Assembly: GCF_026151205.1 (NCBI RefSeq)
Contig: NC_087084.1
Location: 4,085,538 to 4,149,537 of the forward strand
Length of the DNA: 64,000 nucleotides
Direction: 5' to 3'
Source: Bolinopsis microptera
Taxonomy: Eukaryota > Ctenophora > Tentaculata > Lobata > Bolinopsidae
Shown: positions 61,806-64,000 of the stretch, in pieces
How the letters are laid out: each line of letters starts with the position of its first letter
Numbering within the stretch: position 1 is the first letter of the stretch
Program-made: the position numbers and the translations under genes
The notes under the pieces: generated by a model
What the model was told of the DNA's origin: nothing
Seen by the model: only the letters and a program-made list of their open reading frames with translations
Databases searched by the model: none

Positions 61806-62694
61806 TAGTGTAAAATAAGATAGCACCTAGACCAGTCCTCCCGGGCGTACCAATGGTATACAGTGCCTGCTCACAAGTCCTCTCACACTACACACTATAC
61901 TCTCAGTCGTTCTTAGCGACTGACAACCGCAATAACTCACAATATCTAAGTATTGAACTCTACGTTAATATAACAAATACGATATTCTAGTACCGTACAC
62001 GGAATTAACAGAAAGGGATACCAAGGTGTTAATATCGAGAATATGAGTCAAATGGGAAATATAAACTCGTTACGAACGCTAGTAGAAACACTAAACTCTT
62101 AGAACTTGCACTTACTCTGAATTGACTGAAACACGATCTCCGAGTATCGAAAGCTTACTAATTTACCCCACACGGAAATAGGTGAGGCAACTTTAATTTG
62201 AACGGTAAAATGTGGTACAATACGTTCCTACGCTAGTGTTGAACAAGGGAAACAGTTGAATCGATTAATAACGTTCGAAGATGAAATATACGGTTAATTA
62301 ACAACAATTAACAACTATAAACTGTGGCAATACGGGCCACGCCGGGTTCGTTCCAGATCAGCGGTTAACCCTTATATTGAAAGTTAAACACGTCACCTAA
62401 AAAGCTTTTCCAGAACTGACTCCAACGTGTCCAGAACTGCGTTAACGACCCGCGCCACGTGATACCACGTGGTCACCCACGTGGTACCGCGCGGCTCGGC
62501 CCAGCCATAATACTATAACAAAACCTACACGCCCGACTAACACGTGCCCTACTTTACACAAATCACTAAACCTAACTACTCTAAATCTACACTAATCCTA
62601 ACGGTTTTTCTTCACTTAACTGCAATATCCTAACTAAAACATGACTACTAAAAACTGCTTAAAGATCGCTGCAACCAGCCCACACATTACACTA
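61806..62694 (-). repeat. 5' LTR (889 bp)
   Basis: Direct copy of 56178-57066 with the same 8-bp terminal inverted repeat. It should contain the promoter and R-U5 of the element; no clear TATA box was identified. Confidence 0.95.
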
Positions 62695-62698
62695 ATAC

Positions 62699-62869
62699 GG
62701 AGATATAACTGCCCCACTATTAACTCAAGGAATATTGAGTTTGTTGACTCAAATATAAAACTTAAATTTTTACATTCTGTAACTGGACAGGTGAAGGGAA
62801 GTAAAATTCGGAATAAAATGTACGACTCTATTTGCCCAAACGAGCTGTCCCCATTAAGTCAATGGGTAT
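62699..62869. other. Target-site flank of the LTR element
   Basis: Unique-looking sequence between the retroelement and the R1/R2 repeat. No gene recognised. Confidence 0.4.
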
Positions 62870-63485
62870 TGGTAGGGGGTGCACCATAAAAATAAACTTG
62901 CTCGGATTTTTAAAATTTTTGTACCATTGTTTTCTAGAGACTGTGAGAATTTTCACAATACCAAATTTGTCATACCTTTTTGGAAAGATCAGTGATTGTC
63001 GCAGCTAGGTGCCATATTTGATGGTGCGCGGCTTTTGGAGCAAAATTAGCTGTAAAAGTCGCGTAATTTGACCAAATTTGACCAAATTCGACCAAATTCG
63101 TTGATTTTTGTCGTATTATTTGGATATATCTTCAGTTCCTTGTATGAGATCATTCTGAAAATTGGCGACTACCTTCCAATAAGGCTTTCACAACTGTCCG
63201 AAAAATTTGGTGGATATCGGAGTTGATATAGTGATCAAAATGGGGCAAAATACCCTGCTTTTAGCTGTAACATAATGTCTGATGGGTGGATCGGCTTTAA
63301 ACTTTTCGGACACCTTCCTTGTAAGTCTATGAGTAAGCTTACCAATTTTTGTTGCAATCAGAGGTCGGGAAGGATACTTAATATCTATTTGTTTGAAGAA
63401 AATTGTGCTGGCCGAAATTAGCGCTAAAAAACCATCCTACAGTCGGCACGCGCGGCTCACTGTCGATGGCGCACTACCTAGTATT
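62870..63485. repeat. Fused R1-R2 copy of the composite repeat
   Basis: The left half matches 34594-34932 and the right half 37918-38165. They are joined at GATATAGTGATCAAAATG, where both sources share short homology (TTGATCA / AGTAATCAAAATG). Confidence 0.85.
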
Positions 63486-63489
63486 GGGT

Positions 63490-63982
63490 TATTGACCTAA
63501 ATAATCAACCAATAGATTGGGCGGTCGTTCTTAGCAACCTATTTTTCTTAGTATCTAAAAATTTTAAGTTGATTCAATTTCAGTACAAGCTTTTAATGAG
63601 GATCACGACGTGTAGATACATGAGACACAAAATGAAAATTGTTACAGATACTCCCATGTGTAGTCTGTGTAACACATACTTAGAAACAATTCCTCATATC
63701 TATTGTATCCACACAAATAGCTTCATCACAATACTTGAAGACTTTATAAAAAGGAAAATCGATAGAAATTACAAAGACCCCAATAAAATTAATTTTATAG
63801 TTTGTAATCACACTTCACAAATTATAAATTATTTTAATATTGTTGCCAAATGGTACATTAGCAAAAGATTTCAGGCAGGGGACATGCCGATCTGGCAGGG
63901 ATATATCAAACTTCTTAAACTTTCACTTACTGGAGACAAAATAGGCCACAAAAGTTCTATTGTGTCGATCTTGGCCGATTAG
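63490..63982 (+). mobile_element. LINE 3' remnant with zf-RVT domain
   Basis: A frame open from at least 63530 to a TAG at 63982 resembles the C-terminal reverse-transcriptase zinc-binding region of L1-like elements: FQYKLLMRITTCRYMRHK, then CSLCNTYLETIPHIYCIH. The catalytic reverse transcriptase is missing. The 5' junction lies next to the R2 repeat. Confidence 0.7.
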
Positions 63983-64000
63983 GGCAAATTGTCCACCCCA

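Larger units (their letters stand above)
56178..62694 (-). mobile_element. Gag-Pro-only LTR retrotransposon
   Basis: Two 889-bp LTRs in direct orientation flank a 4.7-kb interior; ATAC is duplicated outside (56174-56177 and 62695-62698). Reading on minus: 5' LTR, primer site, gag, a -1 frameshift signal, protease-containing frame, tandem repeats, 3' LTR. No reverse transcriptase, RNase H or integrase motif was found anywhere inside. The 4-bp duplication, zinc-knuckle Gag and retropepsin fit a Ty3/gypsy-like origin (inference). The LTRs differ at a single base by eye, so the insertion is very recent and was presumably mobilised by proteins from another element. Confidence 0.9.

Noticed and set aside
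56178-62694. An envelope gene or complete retrovirus-like element
   Set aside because: No signal peptide, membrane anchor or polymerase motifs in any frame of the interior.

Overview
The window is nuclear DNA of an invertebrate animal. Its genes are split by GT-AG introns and have metazoan orthologues, the sequence is AT-rich, and much of it is tandem repeats and transposons. The phylum cannot be fixed from sequence alone. A cnidarian-like animal would fit the gene structures and the divergent rhodopsin-like receptor, but this is a weak inference.

Five protein-coding genes were resolved, four of them by splicing exons by hand. (1) TMEM260, an ER protein O-mannosyltransferase, has 18 exons from 7317 to 32139 on +. 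(2) A single-exon seven-transmembrane receptor (27887-29023, -) lies inside TMEM260 intron 15. (3) GHITM/TMBIM5, a mitochondrial inner-membrane protein, has 6 exons (40057-42038, +). (4) SNX8, a PX-BAR sorting nexin, has 11 exons (42959-47986, +) and a one-base frameshift in exon 5. (5) PTGES3/p23, an Hsp90 co-chaperone, has 7 exons (54395-49204, -) and converges on SNX8. These are unrelated housekeeping genes plus one receptor; nothing suggests an operon-like or functional cluster.

Layout. 1-6460 is a 22-bp satellite interrupted by a stack of nested transposons, four levels deep, each with a matching target-site duplication. 6461-32139 is TMEM260 with very repeat-rich introns: VNTRs, a G-rich minisatellite, a dimeric tRNA-derived SINE, MITEs, a Helitron-like 3' end and the receptor gene. 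32140-40056 is intergenic and holds a composite repeat bounded by a 41-bp inverted repeat. Inside it are two tail-to-tail Helitron-like elements and a perfect 147-bp-arm palindrome. 40057-54395 holds GHITM, SNX8 and p23. 56178-62694 is a very young LTR retrotransposon with two 889-bp LTRs and Gag and protease but no reverse transcriptase or integrase. Its gag-pro junction carries a textbook -1 frameshift signal. 62695-63982 is a deleted copy of the composite repeat followed by a LINE 3' end.

The main points of interest are the nested poly-G-ended elements, the Gag-Pro-only retroelement with its UUUAAAC signal, the tail-to-tail Helitron pair, the long palindrome, and a recurring pattern of repeats and insertions abutting splice sites without destroying them. 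No clearly new enzymatic or defence system was found.
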